Positions 17,752-27,208 are shown, numbered from the stretch's first letter. The stretch: DNA of 64,000 bases from an uncultured Photobacterium sp. (GCF_947039875.1 NZ_CAMRAN010000008.1:41863-105862); one strand, 5' to 3'. The notes: generated by a model not told the origin, from the sequence alone. Made by a program: numbers and translations.

Positions 17752-18453
17752 ATGACTGTTATCGACAACCTCACCCAACAATTTGGCCTTATGACATGGC
17801 CGCTGCTTACATGCTCAGCACTAACGATCATGATTCTCGTCGAGCGTTTTATACAAGTACTACTCTGCACGGGCGTTGGAAAAACCAAAATCACCGCCCT
17901 TTTAGATAAACAGAATCGACATGATGATCGTGCGCTAGATCAGTTAGCAGACCAACTTAAGCATCAACGACCATTACTGTGTAAAGGCATCGCAATGCTT
18001 ATTTCTCATCGTCATTTCACGAAACCATTACGTGAAGATGCTGCGGGTATTTGGTTACTTCAACAGCGCCAGCAATTACGTTCAGGGCTACGGCTACTGA
18101 GTTTAATTGGTGTGATTAGTCCGTTATTAGGTTTACTTGGTACGGTGTTGGGCTTAATTGAAATGTTTAAAGGCATTGCACTATCAACAGGCTCGGTTAC
18201 GCCAAGTGATCTTGCTGATGGTTTAGGTTTAGCAATGCGTACAACAGCGGCTGGCTTAATTATTGCCCTGCCCGCTATTACAGGTTCACAGCTATTAGGT
18301 ATATGGGCCGATAGCATTATGGCGAAACTGGAGCACAGCTTAAACCGTTGTAATTTATGGTTAGAAGGCATGAACATTGATGTCGGTAATAGCCCAGTAA
18401 AACCGTGTGATACTTGTAAAGAAAACCCGGCTTACACTGGCAAATCAGCATGA
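17752..18453 (+). CDS. exbB: ExbB, proton channel subunit of the TonB system
   Basis: 233-residue MotA/TolQ/ExbB family protein in the inner membrane. It has three membrane helices, with the conserved SLIGVISPLLGLLGTVLGLI and the third helix LADGLGLAMRTTAAGLIIALP [split here: LADGLGLAM and TTAAGLIIALP]. It forms a pentameric channel with ExbD and powers TonB. The end overlaps exbD (ATGA). Confidence 0.95.
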   Translation: MTVIDNLTQQFGLMTWPLLTCSALTIMILVERFIQVLLCTGVGKTKITALLDKQNRHDDRALDQLADQLKHQRPLLCKGIAMLISHRHFTKPLREDAAGIWLLQQRQQLRSGLRLLSLIGVISPLLGLLGTVLGLIEMFKGIALSTGSVTPSDLADGLGLAMRTTAAGLIIALPAITGSQLLGIWADSIMAKLEHSLNRCNLWLEGMNIDVGNSPVKPCDTCKENPAYTGKSA

Positions 18454-18869
18454 TTAGTATCAATAATAGTCAGCAAAATGCAGACGAACTCAATCCTGAT
18501 TTAACGCCTTTATTGGATATTATCTTTATTGTGATGGTGTTTTTATTACTTACCGCAACAGTAAAAATTAAATCATTAGATGTGGAATTACCGCAGACCT
18601 CGACCCAAATATTACAAACAACCAAGGCCGATCCGATCACGATAAATCTGGTTGCGACTGAACCTTATTGGGCATTAGACGGTCAATCGGTCGACAACTG
18701 GGACAACTTTTCACAGCAATTATTAACCGCTGTAAAAGCACATTCAGATAAACCTGTCGTTATTGGTGCTGATAAAAAAGCATCCGTAGAACAAATGCTC
18801 AAGTTATTAGCTTTTCTACAAAAAAATGACATTAAAGCCACACAACTATTAATGGAAGATCAACAATAA
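18450..18869 (+). CDS. exbD: ExbD, proton channel subunit of the TonB system
   Basis: 139-residue ExbD/TolR protein with one N-terminal membrane helix, PDLTPLLDIIFIVMVFLLL, in which the Asp of LLDIIF is the essential proton-carrying residue. A periplasmic domain follows. It overlaps exbB by four bases, and its stop overlaps the hutB start (TAATG). Confidence 0.95.
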   Translation: MISINNSQQNADELNPDLTPLLDIIFIVMVFLLLTATVKIKSLDVELPQTSTQILQTTKADPITINLVATEPYWALDGQSVDNWDNFSQQLLTAVKAHSDKPVVIGADKKASVEQMLKLLAFLQKNDIKATQLLMEDQQ

Positions 18870-19777
18870 TGGACAGCTACCGTTCTTTTATCGCCTCACC
18901 TTGGCGTCACGTTTCTCAAAAAATACTGTTATCAGCAACACTATTTATCACAGCTTCAAGCATATTTAGTCCTCTCGCCCATGCACAAGCAAGTTCTGCA
19001 AGAGTTATTAGTGCAGGTGCGGCTATTACAGAAATCATTAACGCTTTAGGGGCTGAAAAGCAATTAATAGCTGTCGATGTTACCAGTAAAACCCTTGTAG
19101 CGGATGATATGCCTAAAGTCGGCTATCACCGTCAACTGTCAGCAGAAAGCCTGATTGCTTTAGCCCCCACTCGTATTATTGGCTCTGATGAAATGGGGCC
19201 ACCCAAAACATTAACCCTTTTAAAACAATCGGGGATTGAGGTGGATATTGTTAACGGTGGCGAAACGGTGTCTGATTTACTGCATCGAATCGATCAAGTT
19301 GCGGCCTTAACTCAACATTCACAACAAGCGCAGCAACTTAAGCAAACTATCGCAGCGACAGTAAAAAACATCGGAAAAAACAATACTCATCAGACTCAAC
19401 CAAAAAAAGTATTGTTCTTAATGATTCATGATGGGCGACCAATTAGCGTTGCCGGCAAAAATACCACAGCAGACAGTATTATTACTTTAGCGGGGGCGAT
19501 AAACCCAGCGGCAGCCGTTGTTGCAAACTATAAGCCAGTTTCAACCGAAGCTATTTTGCAAATGCAACCCGACATTATTTTACTTAGCAGTCGCACCACA
19601 ACTTCAATTAAAAATATGGCACAACTCATCAAAAAAATGCCGGTATTAGAAGCCACTCCTGCGGCAAAAAATAATGCCATTGCCGTGATTGATGGTACGG
19701 CATTAATTGGTGGCTTAGGCATTCATAGTATTAATGAAGCCATGCGTCTTAATCATGTTTTTTACCCACAATCGTAA
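18869..19777 (+). CDS. hutB: Periplasmic haem-binding protein HutB
   Basis: Substrate-binding component of the HutBCD haem ABC importer, 302 residues. A signal sequence ends near SPLAHAQA. The mature protein has the cobalamin/haem/iron binding fold (BtuF-like): RVISAGAAITEIINALGAEK, PKVGYHRQLSAESLIALAPT and a C-terminal AVIDGTALIGGLGIHSINEA. It receives haem in the periplasm and passes it to HutC. Confidence 0.94.
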   Translation: MDSYRSFIASPWRHVSQKILLSATLFITASSIFSPLAHAQASSARVISAGAAITEIINALGAEKQLIAVDVTSKTLVADDMPKVGYHRQLSAESLIALAPTRIIGSDEMGPPKTLTLLKQSGIEVDIVNGGETVSDLLHRIDQVAALTQHSQQAQQLKQTIAATVKNIGKNNTHQTQPKKVLFLMIHDGRPISVAGKNTTADSIITLAGAINPAAAVVANYKPVSTEAILQMQPDIILLSSRTTTSIKNMAQLIKKMPVLEATPAAKNNAIAVIDGTALIGGLGIHSINEAMRLNHVFYPQS

Positions 19778-19795
19778 TCTGAGATAAATGTCACC

Positions 19796-20833
19796 ATGAA
19801 CGTTAATCGTATTTCACCCCATGTCATTTATTCGATTAGTCTCGGTGCATTGCTCTTTGCACTATTAAGCTCTATCGCTATTGGACCGATGGATATCAGT
19901 TATAAAGACAGTTTTTTATCTTTATTACCAGGTAAGCATCAACTTGCCGCCCATGTTGATTTGGTGATCCATCAAATACGCTTACCAAGAACATTATTGT
20001 GTATTGCGATTGGTGCCATACTTGCCATCTGTGGAGCGGTGCTACAAGGGTTGTTTCGTAACCCTCTTGCCGATCCGGGCATTATTGGTATTTCAGGTGG
20101 AGCAGGCCTAGGCGCTGCGTTTGCGATCATTTTATTTGCCCCATTAATGGCGCAATATCCTTTATTAATGAATATTGGTGCTGTGCCCTTTTTCGCTTTT
20201 TTGGGTGGTGCGCTGAGCACATATTTGGTGTATCACCTCGGTACTGATAAAAACGGCACATCTGTCGTGGTAATGCTATTAGCAGGTGTCGCAATTGGTG
20301 CTATTTCTGGTGCAGGGTTGGGGTTACTTAACTATATTGCCGATGATCAAGCGCTACGTGATTTTTCATTATGGTCAATGGGATCACTTACAGGGGCGAC
20401 ATGGCCAAATATTGGTCTTGCCTTTGTGAGCCTCATTGTTATCTATTATTATTGTTATCGCCAAGCTAATGCACTGAACGCCTTTTTATTGGGAGAAGCT
20501 GAAGCCCGCCATATGGGAGTGGATGTTCAGCATCTAAAGCGTAGTTTAATTATTGTATGTGCCGCTGGTGTGGGTATTACCGTTGCTATTACAGGTCCTA
20601 TTGGCTTTATCGGTTTAGTAATCCCCCATTTAGGGCGCATGATTTCAGGCCCTAATCATAAAACGTTATTACCAATCTCAGCTATTCTAGGTGCTTTAAT
20701 TTTACTTGTCGCAGATATGATCGCGCGTAGTGCTTTTGCACCACAAGAACTCCCCGTTGGTATTATTACCGCCATTTTAGGCGCTCCATTCTTCATTTAT
20801 CTATTGAATAAACAAAAAGGCAGAATCGCATGA
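19796..20833 (+). CDS. hutC: Haem ABC transporter permease HutC
   Basis: FecCD/BtuC-family permease of 345 residues with about ten membrane helices. Recognisable family segments are RLPRTLLCIAIGAILAICGA, GLFRNPLADPGIIGISGGAG and GPIGFIGLVIPHLGRM. It forms the inner-membrane channel for haem with HutD. The last four bases overlap hutD. Confidence 0.95.
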   Translation: MNVNRISPHVIYSISLGALLFALLSSIAIGPMDISYKDSFLSLLPGKHQLAAHVDLVIHQIRLPRTLLCIAIGAILAICGAVLQGLFRNPLADPGIIGISGGAGLGAAFAIILFAPLMAQYPLLMNIGAVPFFAFLGGALSTYLVYHLGTDKNGTSVVVMLLAGVAIGAISGAGLGLLNYIADDQALRDFSLWSMGSLTGATWPNIGLAFVSLIVIYYYCYRQANALNAFLLGEAEARHMGVDVQHLKRSLIIVCAAGVGITVAITGPIGFIGLVIPHLGRMISGPNHKTLLPISAILGALILLVADMIARSAFAPQELPVGIITAILGAPFFIYLLNKQKGRIA

Positions 20834-21621
20834 CGGCAACCTCTGCACGCCCCACTGTCATTTCGGCACGTGATTTACAATTAACATTAGCAGGAAAAGT
20901 ATTATTAGATAACTTTAATATTGATATAAAGGCAGGTGAAATCACGGCGCTACTTGGGCCTAATGGCGCAGGTAAAAGCACATTACTTAAAATACTCTGC
21001 GGTGAAATGATACCTGAAAGTGGTCAGGTTACATTTTTTAATCGCAATATTGAAGATTGGCAACGATCTGAACTGGCGTGCCATTTAGGTATTTTACCGC
21101 AACACAGTTCGCTGTCTTTTGCCTTTACCTGTAAAGAAGTGGTTGAACTTGGCACTATGCCGCTATGTTTGTCACGCCAAGAAATTGACGATATCACCCT
21201 CACAACCATGCGTAATACTGATGTTCTTCATCTTGCACCACGCTTATATCCCACGTTATCAGGGGGTGAAAAACAACGAATCCATTTCGCACGCGTGCTA
21301 ACACAACTCAGTCAAGCTCATGATAAATGTATTCTAATGTTAGATGAGCCAACATCAGCGTTAGATCTCGCCCACCAGCATAAAACGCTACAAATGGCAC
21401 AAACCATGGCAGCAAAAGGTGCCGCTGTTATCATCGTATTACATGATCTCAACTTAGCTGCGCAATATGCTCAACGTATGGTCATTATTCAACACGGTAA
21501 AATTCAAGCCGATGGATCACCATGGCAAGCATTACAGCCTGAAATAATTAACAATGTCTACGGTTGGAACATTTCCGTACATCCCCACCCTATTCATGGT
21601 TATCCTTACCTACTAACATAA
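20830..21621 (+). CDS. hutD: Haem ABC transporter ATPase HutD
   Basis: 263-residue ATPase of the FepC/HmuV type. Walker A LLGPNGAGKST, the signature LSGGEKQR and Walker B ILMLDEPTSALD are intact, with the switch His in VLHDLNLA. Last gene of tonB-exbB-exbD-hutB-hutC-hutD. Confidence 0.96.
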   Translation: MTATSARPTVISARDLQLTLAGKVLLDNFNIDIKAGEITALLGPNGAGKSTLLKILCGEMIPESGQVTFFNRNIEDWQRSELACHLGILPQHSSLSFAFTCKEVVELGTMPLCLSRQEIDDITLTTMRNTDVLHLAPRLYPTLSGGEKQRIHFARVLTQLSQAHDKCILMLDEPTSALDLAHQHKTLQMAQTMAAKGAAVIIVLHDLNLAAQYAQRMVIIQHGKIQADGSPWQALQPEIINNVYGWNISVHPHPIHGYPYLLT

Positions 21622-21657
21622 TATCAAAGCGCGCTATTTTTTTGATCGTATCTTGTG

Positions 21658-21705
21658 AATTTCAGTAATTTAGCCATAATATTACTGAAATTTACGATTT
21701 TTTGT
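21658..21705 (+). terminator. Terminator of the haem operon
   Basis: Perfect 12-base arms AATTTCAGTAAT and ATTACTGAAATT (21658-21669, 21681-21692) with an 11-base loop, followed shortly by a T run. It is 37 bp after hutD. Confidence 0.75.
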
Positions 21706-21745
21706 TGATAGTTATCAAATAATTTACTCCCAGACAATTGAAACG

Positions 21746-21793
21746 TTGCACTACGCGTAACACTCAGTAAAATGTGAACGCAAGCGATTACAC
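21746..21793 (+). promoter_or_regulatory. Promoter with overlapping PurR box
   Basis: TTGCAC (21746-21751), a 16-base spacer and TAAAAT (21768-21773) make a good sigma-70 promoter. Its start point coincides with ACGCAAGCGATTACAC (21778-21793), which differs from the PurR consensus ACGCAAACGTTTNCNT at three defined positions. This fits PurR autoregulation, known in Escherichia coli. Confidence 0.6.
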
Positions 21794-21815
21794 TTGAAAA
21801 ACATGCAATAATTAT

Positions 21816-21840
21816 AAAGCCGCGAATAAATGCGGCTTTT
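21816..21840 (+). terminator. Hairpin with short T run in the purR leader
   Basis: AAAGCCGC and GCGGCTTT pair around GAATAAAT, followed by only one more T. It sits about 35 bases after the predicted start point of the PurR-box promoter and 170 bp before purR, so it could act as an attenuator or end a short RNA. Confidence 0.5.
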
Positions 21841-21879
21841 AGTGTTAATACTATTTAAGTATATAATAGACACATTATT

Positions 21880-21961
21880 GGTGCCAAATTGAATAATTAA
21901 CGAGAGACTTTACCTAAAACATTGAATTATATTCATCTCAGTAATTACTCAATTTGGTACC
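21880..21961. repeat. 20-bp inverted repeat upstream of purR
   Basis: The arms GGTGCCAAATTGAATAATTA (21880-21899) and TAATTACTCAATTTGGTACC (21942-21961) pair with two mismatches around 42 bases. They end 49 bp before the purR start. Function unknown; it could be a leader RNA structure or the remnant of a small element. Confidence 0.7.
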
Positions 21962-22010
21962 TCACGATTAGCTAGAAACATCTCTAGCACCCATTATTAG
22001 AAGAATAAAT

Positions 22011-23015
22011 ATGGCAACCATTAAAGATGTTGCACGTATGGCTGGCGTTTCAACGACAACAGTTTCACACGTGATCAATAAAACGCGCTTTGTCGCAGAA
22101 GCAACACAGAAAAAAGTACTTGCTGCTGTTGAAGAGCTTAACTATGCACCAAGTGCTGTTGCGCGTAGCCTAAAATGTAATACAACCCGTACAATTGGCA
22201 TGCTAGTCACTAAGTCAACCAACCCTTTTTTTGCTGAGGTTGTACATGGTGTTGAAGAGTATTGTTACCGTGAAGGTTACACGCTCATTTTATGTAACAC
22301 TGAAGGTAACCTTTCTAAGCAATATGATTACTTACGCATGCTTGCAGAAAAGCGTGTCGATGGCTTATTGGTAATGTGTTCTGATCTTGATCAGAAATTA
22401 CTGGATCTACTTGAGCGTCAAAAAGACCTACCAATGGTAGTGATGGATTGGGGTCCAGAAAGCCCACATACCGATAAAATTCAGGATAATGCTGAGCAAG
22501 GTGGCTACATTGCAACTAAGTATTTTATCGACCATGGTCATAGCCGTATTGGTTGCTTATCAGGCCATAACGATAAATCTACCTGTCGTGAACGCTTAAA
22601 AGGTTTTAATAAAGCCATGGCAGAAGCCAACTTAACCGTTAATGAAGATTGGATTCTTGAAGGTGACTTTGAATGTGATTCTGCGGTTAAAGCGGCAGAA
22701 CAATATATTGCAATGACCGATCGTCCAACGGCTATTTTCTGCTTTAATGACATCATGGCAATGGCTTTAATCAGTACCTTTGAGCAAGCCGGATTACGTG
22801 TTCCCAATGATATTTCAATTATTGGCTACGACAACATTGATCTTGCGCCTTACTTTGCGCCACCGCTAACGACTATCCACCAGCCAAAACGTCGTTTAGG
22901 TAAAACGGCCATTAAAATTTTGATGGATCGTATGAAGAATAAAGATCATGAACCTCAAATTTTTGAAATGGCACCCGCTATAGTAGAACGTAAGTCTGTA
23001 AAAGATTTGCGCTAA
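22011..23015 (+). CDS. purR: Purine repressor PurR
   Basis: A 334-residue LacI-family repressor that binds hypoxanthine or guanine and represses purine synthesis genes. The N-terminal HTH and hinge match PurR closely: [28 protein letters not shown], then [14 protein letters not shown]. The effector domain has PurR features such as [13 protein letters not shown] and [21 protein letters not shown] PurR box and promoter lie ~230 bp upstream, with a hairpin and a 20-bp inverted repeat between. A terminator follows directly. It is monocistronic. Confidence 0.95.
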   Translation: MATIKDVARMAGVSTTTVSHVINKTRFVAEATQKKVLAAVEELNYAPSAVARSLKCNTTRTIGMLVTKSTNPFFAEVVHGVEEYCYREGYTLILCNTEGNLSKQYDYLRMLAEKRVDGLLVMCSDLDQKLLDLLERQKDLPMVVMDWGPESPHTDKIQDNAEQGGYIATKYFIDHGHSRIGCLSGHNDKSTCRERLKGFNKAMAEANLTVNEDWILEGDFECDSAVKAAEQYIAMTDRPTAIFCFNDIMAMALISTFEQAGLRVPNDISIIGYDNIDLAPYFAPPLTTIHQPKRRLGKTAIKILMDRMKNKDHEPQIFEMAPAIVERKSVKDLR

Positions 23016-23033
23016 CGCGATTACCCTTTTATT

Positions 23034-23059
23034 AAGCCAATATTTCTATTGGCTTTTTT
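23034..23059 (+). terminator. Terminator of purR
   Basis: AAGCCAATA and TATTGGCTT pair around TTTC, followed by a T run. Confidence 0.88.
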
Positions 23060-23350
23060 CTAGTAAATAAATTCCGCGCTATAATCTTACAAATATCTAT
23101 TCATTTCAAAAACATGAGCGATCTCACAGATTCATCAGCTTTCATTAATATTAAAACTTACCTTTTTAAAAGATCGAATATAATAAACTCTGTAAAGACA
23201 TATAGTAGTAAGCAAAAGACTTACAAATTATAAATAATACTTTTATATTGATAATATTATTTATAAAGTAATACATGGATGATTTAGAGTAGGAAAACTA
23301 TCTCGTAAATAACTTTAATAATAAGTCAATTTACGACTACTTTAATGTTA

Positions 23351-23371
23351 GGTGACACTCATTTATTCACC
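23351..23371 (+). promoter_or_regulatory. Leader hairpin before tfoX
   Basis: GGTGA and TCACC pair across 11 bases and end ten bases before the tfoX ATG, just upstream of the weak GAG Shine-Dalgarno. In Vibrio cholerae tfoX translation is controlled by leader folding and the small RNA TfoR; whether the same holds here is inference. The other ~330 bp of 23016-23350 are AT-rich and show no gene. Confidence 0.4.
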
Positions 23372-23381
23372 GAGTAGAAAT

Positions 23382-23969
23382 ATGGACAAACCAATATTAA
23401 AAAACTCATTAAAATTATTAGACCATTTAGGTAACGTTAAATCGCGTTCTATGTTTGGTGGCTTTGGTATTTTCGCAGGCGAAGCAATGTTCGCACTTGT
23501 GGTTAATAATAAACTTCACCTAAGAGCAAACGCTAAAAATGAAGAGGAATTTCAACAAGCGGGATTAGAGCCATACATCTATAAGAAACGTGGGTTTCCT
23601 GTAATAACTAAACATTACGCCATTATTGATGAATGGTGGGAACAACCTGAAAAAATAATAGAGCAAGCTAAATATTCTCTTGAAGCAGCACTTGCTGATA
23701 AAAAAGCAAAAGAATGTTGTGCACCAGCTAGGATAAAAGATTTACCTAACTTACGCCTCTCAAATGAAAGAATGCTCAAAAAAGCAGGGATTCAAACGAT
23801 TGAGCAACTATACGATCTTGGTGCACTCAACGCCTATAAGGCATTACAAAAAACACAAGAGGCACCATTAAGTTTAGAATTATTATGGGCACTAGAAGGT
23901 GCTATACATGGCCAACATTGGTCTGTAATACCAGAAAGCAGACGTAACGAACTGCTCGCGAAACTATAA
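23382..23969 (+). CDS. tfoX: TfoX/Sxy-family competence regulator
   Basis: A 195-residue TfoX. The N-terminal domain (MDKPILKNSLKLLDHLG, then SRSMFGGFGIFAGE, KKRGFPVITKHYAI) and the C-terminal helical TfoX_C domain (IKDLPNLRLSNERMLKKAGI) are both present. In Vibrio, TfoX activates natural-transformation genes and type VI secretion when chitin is present. The start was moved from an upstream TTG-like frame opening to ATG 23382, where Vibrio homologues begin. It may alternatively be the paralogue TfoY; the start MDKPILK favours TfoX. Terminator follows at 24009. Confidence 0.85.
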   Translation: MDKPILKNSLKLLDHLGNVKSRSMFGGFGIFAGEAMFALVVNNKLHLRANAKNEEEFQQAGLEPYIYKKRGFPVITKHYAIIDEWWEQPEKIIEQAKYSLEAALADKKAKECCAPARIKDLPNLRLSNERMLKKAGIQTIEQLYDLGALNAYKALQKTQEAPLSLELLWALEGAIHGQHWSVIPESRRNELLAKL

Positions 23970-24008
23970 TAAATATATTCGTCAACTGGCTAAGTGACGC
24001 TTAAGAAT

Positions 24009-24035
24009 AAAGAGGCTCCAGTGCCTCTTTAATTT
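24009..24035 (+). terminator. Terminator of tfoX
   Basis: AAAGAGGC and GCCTCTTT pair around TCCAGT, followed by a T-rich stretch. Confidence 0.8.
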
Positions 24036-24450
24036 ATTTTATTCGATATCTGCATATAATCTTTCCAAACTATCCTTACTTGAACCTGCACTTCCTCTGA
24101 GCACATCTTACTGTGTACATTAATTATACAGCACAATTAAAAATACACATTCCATGAAAAAATAGTTATCCAAGATCCTGTTTATTCTTTATATCGAAAA
24201 TCATAGATACATCCTTCATAGAAACGTATTTTTAACGTTCTTGAACGAATATTTATCCAATACCACACTAAAGCATCATTCACCACATAAAATGTAACAA
24301 TTCATACATTCATTATTGTTATTTGTTCTTTGTTATATCTAATAATTTTTTGAATAATAAAAATTTTTGTCATTAAATGAAATACAATATCACTTCCCTC
24401 GGTCTTGCTACTTAAGAATCGATGTGATTTTCATTTAATAAGGACATACT
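24036..24450. other. AT-rich intergenic region without a gene
   Basis: No open frame of note on either strand. It ends with AAGGA in front of the TTG start at 24451 and must hold the promoter of the ynj operon, but no single -35/-10 pair stands out. Confidence 0.6.
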
Positions 24451-25068
24451 TTGCGTATATTAACCAAAAAAACATTCTCATTATGGGTTAAACCGTTACT
24501 GTGGTTGCAAAAACGCCATTTCGGCAAAATACTCAATCCAGCTAAATTATGGGGACGTAAACCTGTCCTTTTCTGGCTAGTGGCTGTATTTTTTGGTTAC
24601 CTTGATCGTAAAAAATCACCAATAGATGCCGTTATGCGTTCATTAGTTTGTGTACGTGTATCTCAACTCAATAACTGTGCTTTCTGTGTTGATGCCAATG
24701 GCATGAAACTCGCAGAACGCTGCCATTCATTAGAAAAAATTAAAGCTCTTGCAAACTGGCAAGCTTCTGATCACTTTTCAGAACAAGAACAAGCAGTGTT
24801 AACTTATACCGAAGCAATGACAATTACAGGCCAACATGTCAGTGACGATATGCTTATAGCACTTGCTACTTGGTATAGCAGTGATGACATTATTGAATTA
24901 ACCGCATTAATAAGTTTTCAAAATTTATCCGCTAAATTTAATACAGCACTGGATGTACCTGCACAAGGTTTTTGCTCATTACCGATTCAACCTCAGACTC
25001 AACAAAATACAGTGCCAACAACATCAACAGCAGATGAAGAACAACTAAGGAGCCATAATGAAAAATAA
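24451..25068 (+). CDS. ynjA: AhpD-like/carboxymuconolactone-decarboxylase-family protein, YnjA type
   Basis: A 205-residue protein of the AhpD-like fold. The redox motif NNCAFCVDANG carries the CxxC, and the alkylhydroperoxidase-type pattern around it (RSLVCVRVSQLNNCAFC) is clear. Members are peroxidase partners or of unknown activity. Start is TTG 24451 behind a good AAGGA. It overlaps the next gene by eleven bases. The order ynjA, (fusion gene), ynjB, ynjC, ynjD, ynjF matches the Escherichia coli ynj operon with ynjE replaced by the fusion gene, which supports the name. Confidence 0.75.
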   Translation: MRILTKKTFSLWVKPLLWLQKRHFGKILNPAKLWGRKPVLFWLVAVFFGYLDRKKSPIDAVMRSLVCVRVSQLNNCAFCVDANGMKLAERCHSLEKIKALANWQASDHFSEQEQAVLTYTEAMTITGQHVSDDMLIALATWYSSDDIIELTALISFQNLSAKFNTALDVPAQGFCSLPIQPQTQQNTVPTTSTADEEQLRSHNEK

Positions 25069-27208
25069 TAAAATTTTATTGCTTACCGTTATATTGGCAA
25101 TTATTGGCACTTGGTTTTATTTTGACCTTGGACAATACCTTACCCTTGAAGCGGCTAAACGTGAACAATTAACCCTCCAAGACTATATTATTGAAAATCC
25201 AATTACGTCTTATATTGGCTTTTTTAGTTTATATATTTTAGTCACTGCTCTGTCTATTCCTGGCGCATCAATATTAACCTTATTAGGTGCGGCTTTATTT
25301 GGTTTCTGGGCCAGCCTAATTATGGTGTCTTTTGCCAGTACAATAGGCGCAACACTGGCCTTTCTATCTAGCCGTTTTATTTTACGTGATTGGGTACAAG
25401 CAAAATTTGGTAATCGCTTAGCAACATTAAATGATGGCATAAAGAAAGAAGGCGGATTTTATCTGCTGAGTTTACGTTTAATTCCTGTTTTCCCTTTTTT
25501 CCTTATTAATCTTTTAATGGGATTAACCATAATTAAAACCCGTACTTTTTTCTGGGTCAGCCAATTAGGTATGTTAGCGGGTACTGCCGTTTATATTAAT
25601 GCGGGTACTCAACTTGGAAAAATAGATTCACTCAGCGGTATTATCTCAGCACCTGTTTTATTCTCTTTAGTTCTACTCGGCCTCTTCCCATTACTTACAA
25701 AATGGATAATGAAAACAATGGCAATAAAAAAACAATACAAACAATGGCAAAAGCCCGCTCGCTTTGATCAGAATCTAGTTGTCATTGGTGCAGGTTCAGG
25801 CGGTTTAGTTAGCGCGTACATTGCTGCCGCAGTAAAAGCAGATGTTACTCTTATTGAACGTCACAAAATGGGTGGTGATTGTTTAAATACCGGTTGTGTT
25901 CCATCAAAAGCACTTATTCGTGCGGCACATACTGCGGCTGATATCAAAAATGCATCAACACTTGGTATCGATGCTCACATTGATAATATCGATTTTACTC
26001 AAGTGATGGGCCGCATTCATAAAGTTATTACGAAAATTGAACCTCATGATTCTATCGAACGTTACAGTAAGCTTGGCGTAAATTGTGTTACAGGTGATGC
26101 AACTATCCTATCGCCATGGGAAGTTGAAGTGAATGGCACCCGTATTACAACGCGTAATATTGTTATTGCAACTGGCGCGCGTCCATTAGTGCCTGCGATC
26201 CCTGGCTTAGATACGGTTAATTACTTAACGTCTGATACTGTATGGCAATTAACAGCCCTTCCTAAGCGATTATTGATCCTTGGTGGTGGCCCTATTGGTT
26301 GTGAATTAGCCCAAAGTTTCTGCCGATTAGGTGCTGAAGTCACGATTGTTGAACGATCACCCCAACTACTAAACCGTGAAGATCGCGATGCGGCTCAGTT
26401 AGTTGAGCAATCTCTTGCTCACGATGGTGTAAACATCTTACTGCAACATAATGCGGTCCAATTTGAATCTACTCTTGATGACAATGGCCAACGTATCCAA
26501 CGTGTTGTTGTTGAACATGACAACCAACAAGTGAGCATAGAATTTGATGCCGTAATGGTCGCTTTAGGCCGTGTTGCGAATGTACAAGGCTTTGGTTTAG
26601 AAGAACTCGGCATTACCACAACAGAGCGTGGCACTGTCGCTGTGAACCAATATCTACAAACACAATATCCTAATATTTATGCCGTCGGTGATGTTGCTGG
26701 CCCTTACCAATTAACTCACGTAGCTGCACATCAAGCATGGTATGCCGCAGTCAATAGTTTATTTGGTGCCGTTAAGAAATTCAAAGTCGATTATTCAGTT
26801 ATTCCAGCCGTCACTTACACGGCACCTGAATTAGCAAGAGTGGGCATTAATGAAAAAGAAGCGCAAGCGCAAGGGATTGACTATGAAATCACCCGTTATG
26901 GATTGGATGATTTAGATCGTGCCATTGCTGATGGTTATGATGAAGGTTTTATTAAAATATTAACCCCTAAAGGCAGCGATAAAATTCTGGGTGCCACTAT
27001 TGTTGGCCACCATGGCGGTGATTTATTAGCTGAGTTTACGCTCGCAATGCGTCATAACTTAGGGCTAAATAAGATCTTAGGCACGATTCATCCTTACCCA
27101 ACCATGAGTGAAGGTGCAAAGTACACCGCTGGCGTATGGAAACAAGCCCATGCCCCTCAAAAACTGCTTGCTTGGGTCAAAAAATATCACCACTGGATGC
27201 GTAATTAA
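25058..27208 (+). CDS. Fusion of a DedA/TVP38-type membrane protein with a mercuric-reductase-like flavoprotein
   Basis: 716 residues. Residues 1-225 are a SNARE-associated (TVP38/TMEM64/DedA-like) membrane domain with about six helices. Residues 236-716 are a class-I pyridine nucleotide-disulfide oxidoreductase: FAD motif VVIGAGSGG (241-249), redox pair GGDCLNTGCVPSK with Cys275 and Cys280, NAD(P) motif LILGGGPIGCELA, second FAD motif IYAVGDVAG, and a C-terminal dimer domain with HPYPTMSE carrying the catalytic-base His. No N-terminal heavy-metal domain or C-terminal Cys pair of MerA is present, so mercury is unlikely to be its substrate. The gene overlaps ynjA and is followed closely by ynjB, so it belongs to the operon. 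The fused membrane part would hold the reductase at the inner membrane. Confidence 0.88.
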   Translation: MKNNKILLLTVILAIIGTWFYFDLGQYLTLEAAKREQLTLQDYIIENPITSYIGFFSLYILVTALSIPGASILTLLGAALFGFWASLIMVSFASTIGATLAFLSSRFILRDWVQAKFGNRLATLNDGIKKEGGFYLLSLRLIPVFPFFLINLLMGLTIIKTRTFFWVSQLGMLAGTAVYINAGTQLGKIDSLSGIISAPVLFSLVLLGLFPLLTKWIMKTMAIKKQYKQWQKPARFDQNLVVIGAGSGGLVSAYIAAAVKADVTLIERHKMGGDCLNTGCVPSKALIRAAHTAADIKNASTLGIDAHIDNIDFTQVMGRIHKVITKIEPHDSIERYSKLGVNCVTGDATILSPWEVEVNGTRITTRNIVIATGARPLVPAIPGLDTVNYLTSDTVWQLTALPKRLLILGGGPIGCELAQSFCRLGAEVTIVERSPQLLNREDRDAAQLVEQSLAHDGVNILLQHNAVQFESTLDDNGQRIQRVVVEHDNQQVSIEFDAVMVALGRVANVQGFGLEELGITTTERGTVAVNQYLQTQYPNIYAVGDVAGPYQLTHVAAHQAWYAAVNSLFGAVKKFKVDYSVIPAVTYTAPELARVGINEKEAQAQGIDYEITRYGLDDLDRAIADGYDEGFIKILTPKGSDKILGATIVGHHGGDLLAEFTLAMRHNLGLNKILGTIHPYPTMSEGAKYTAGVWKQAHAPQKLLAWVKKYHHWMRN

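Noticed and set aside
25293..27208. Mercury-resistance operon
   Set aside because: The flavoprotein lacks the MerA N-terminal metal domain and C-terminal Cys pair, and no merR, merT or merP lies nearby.
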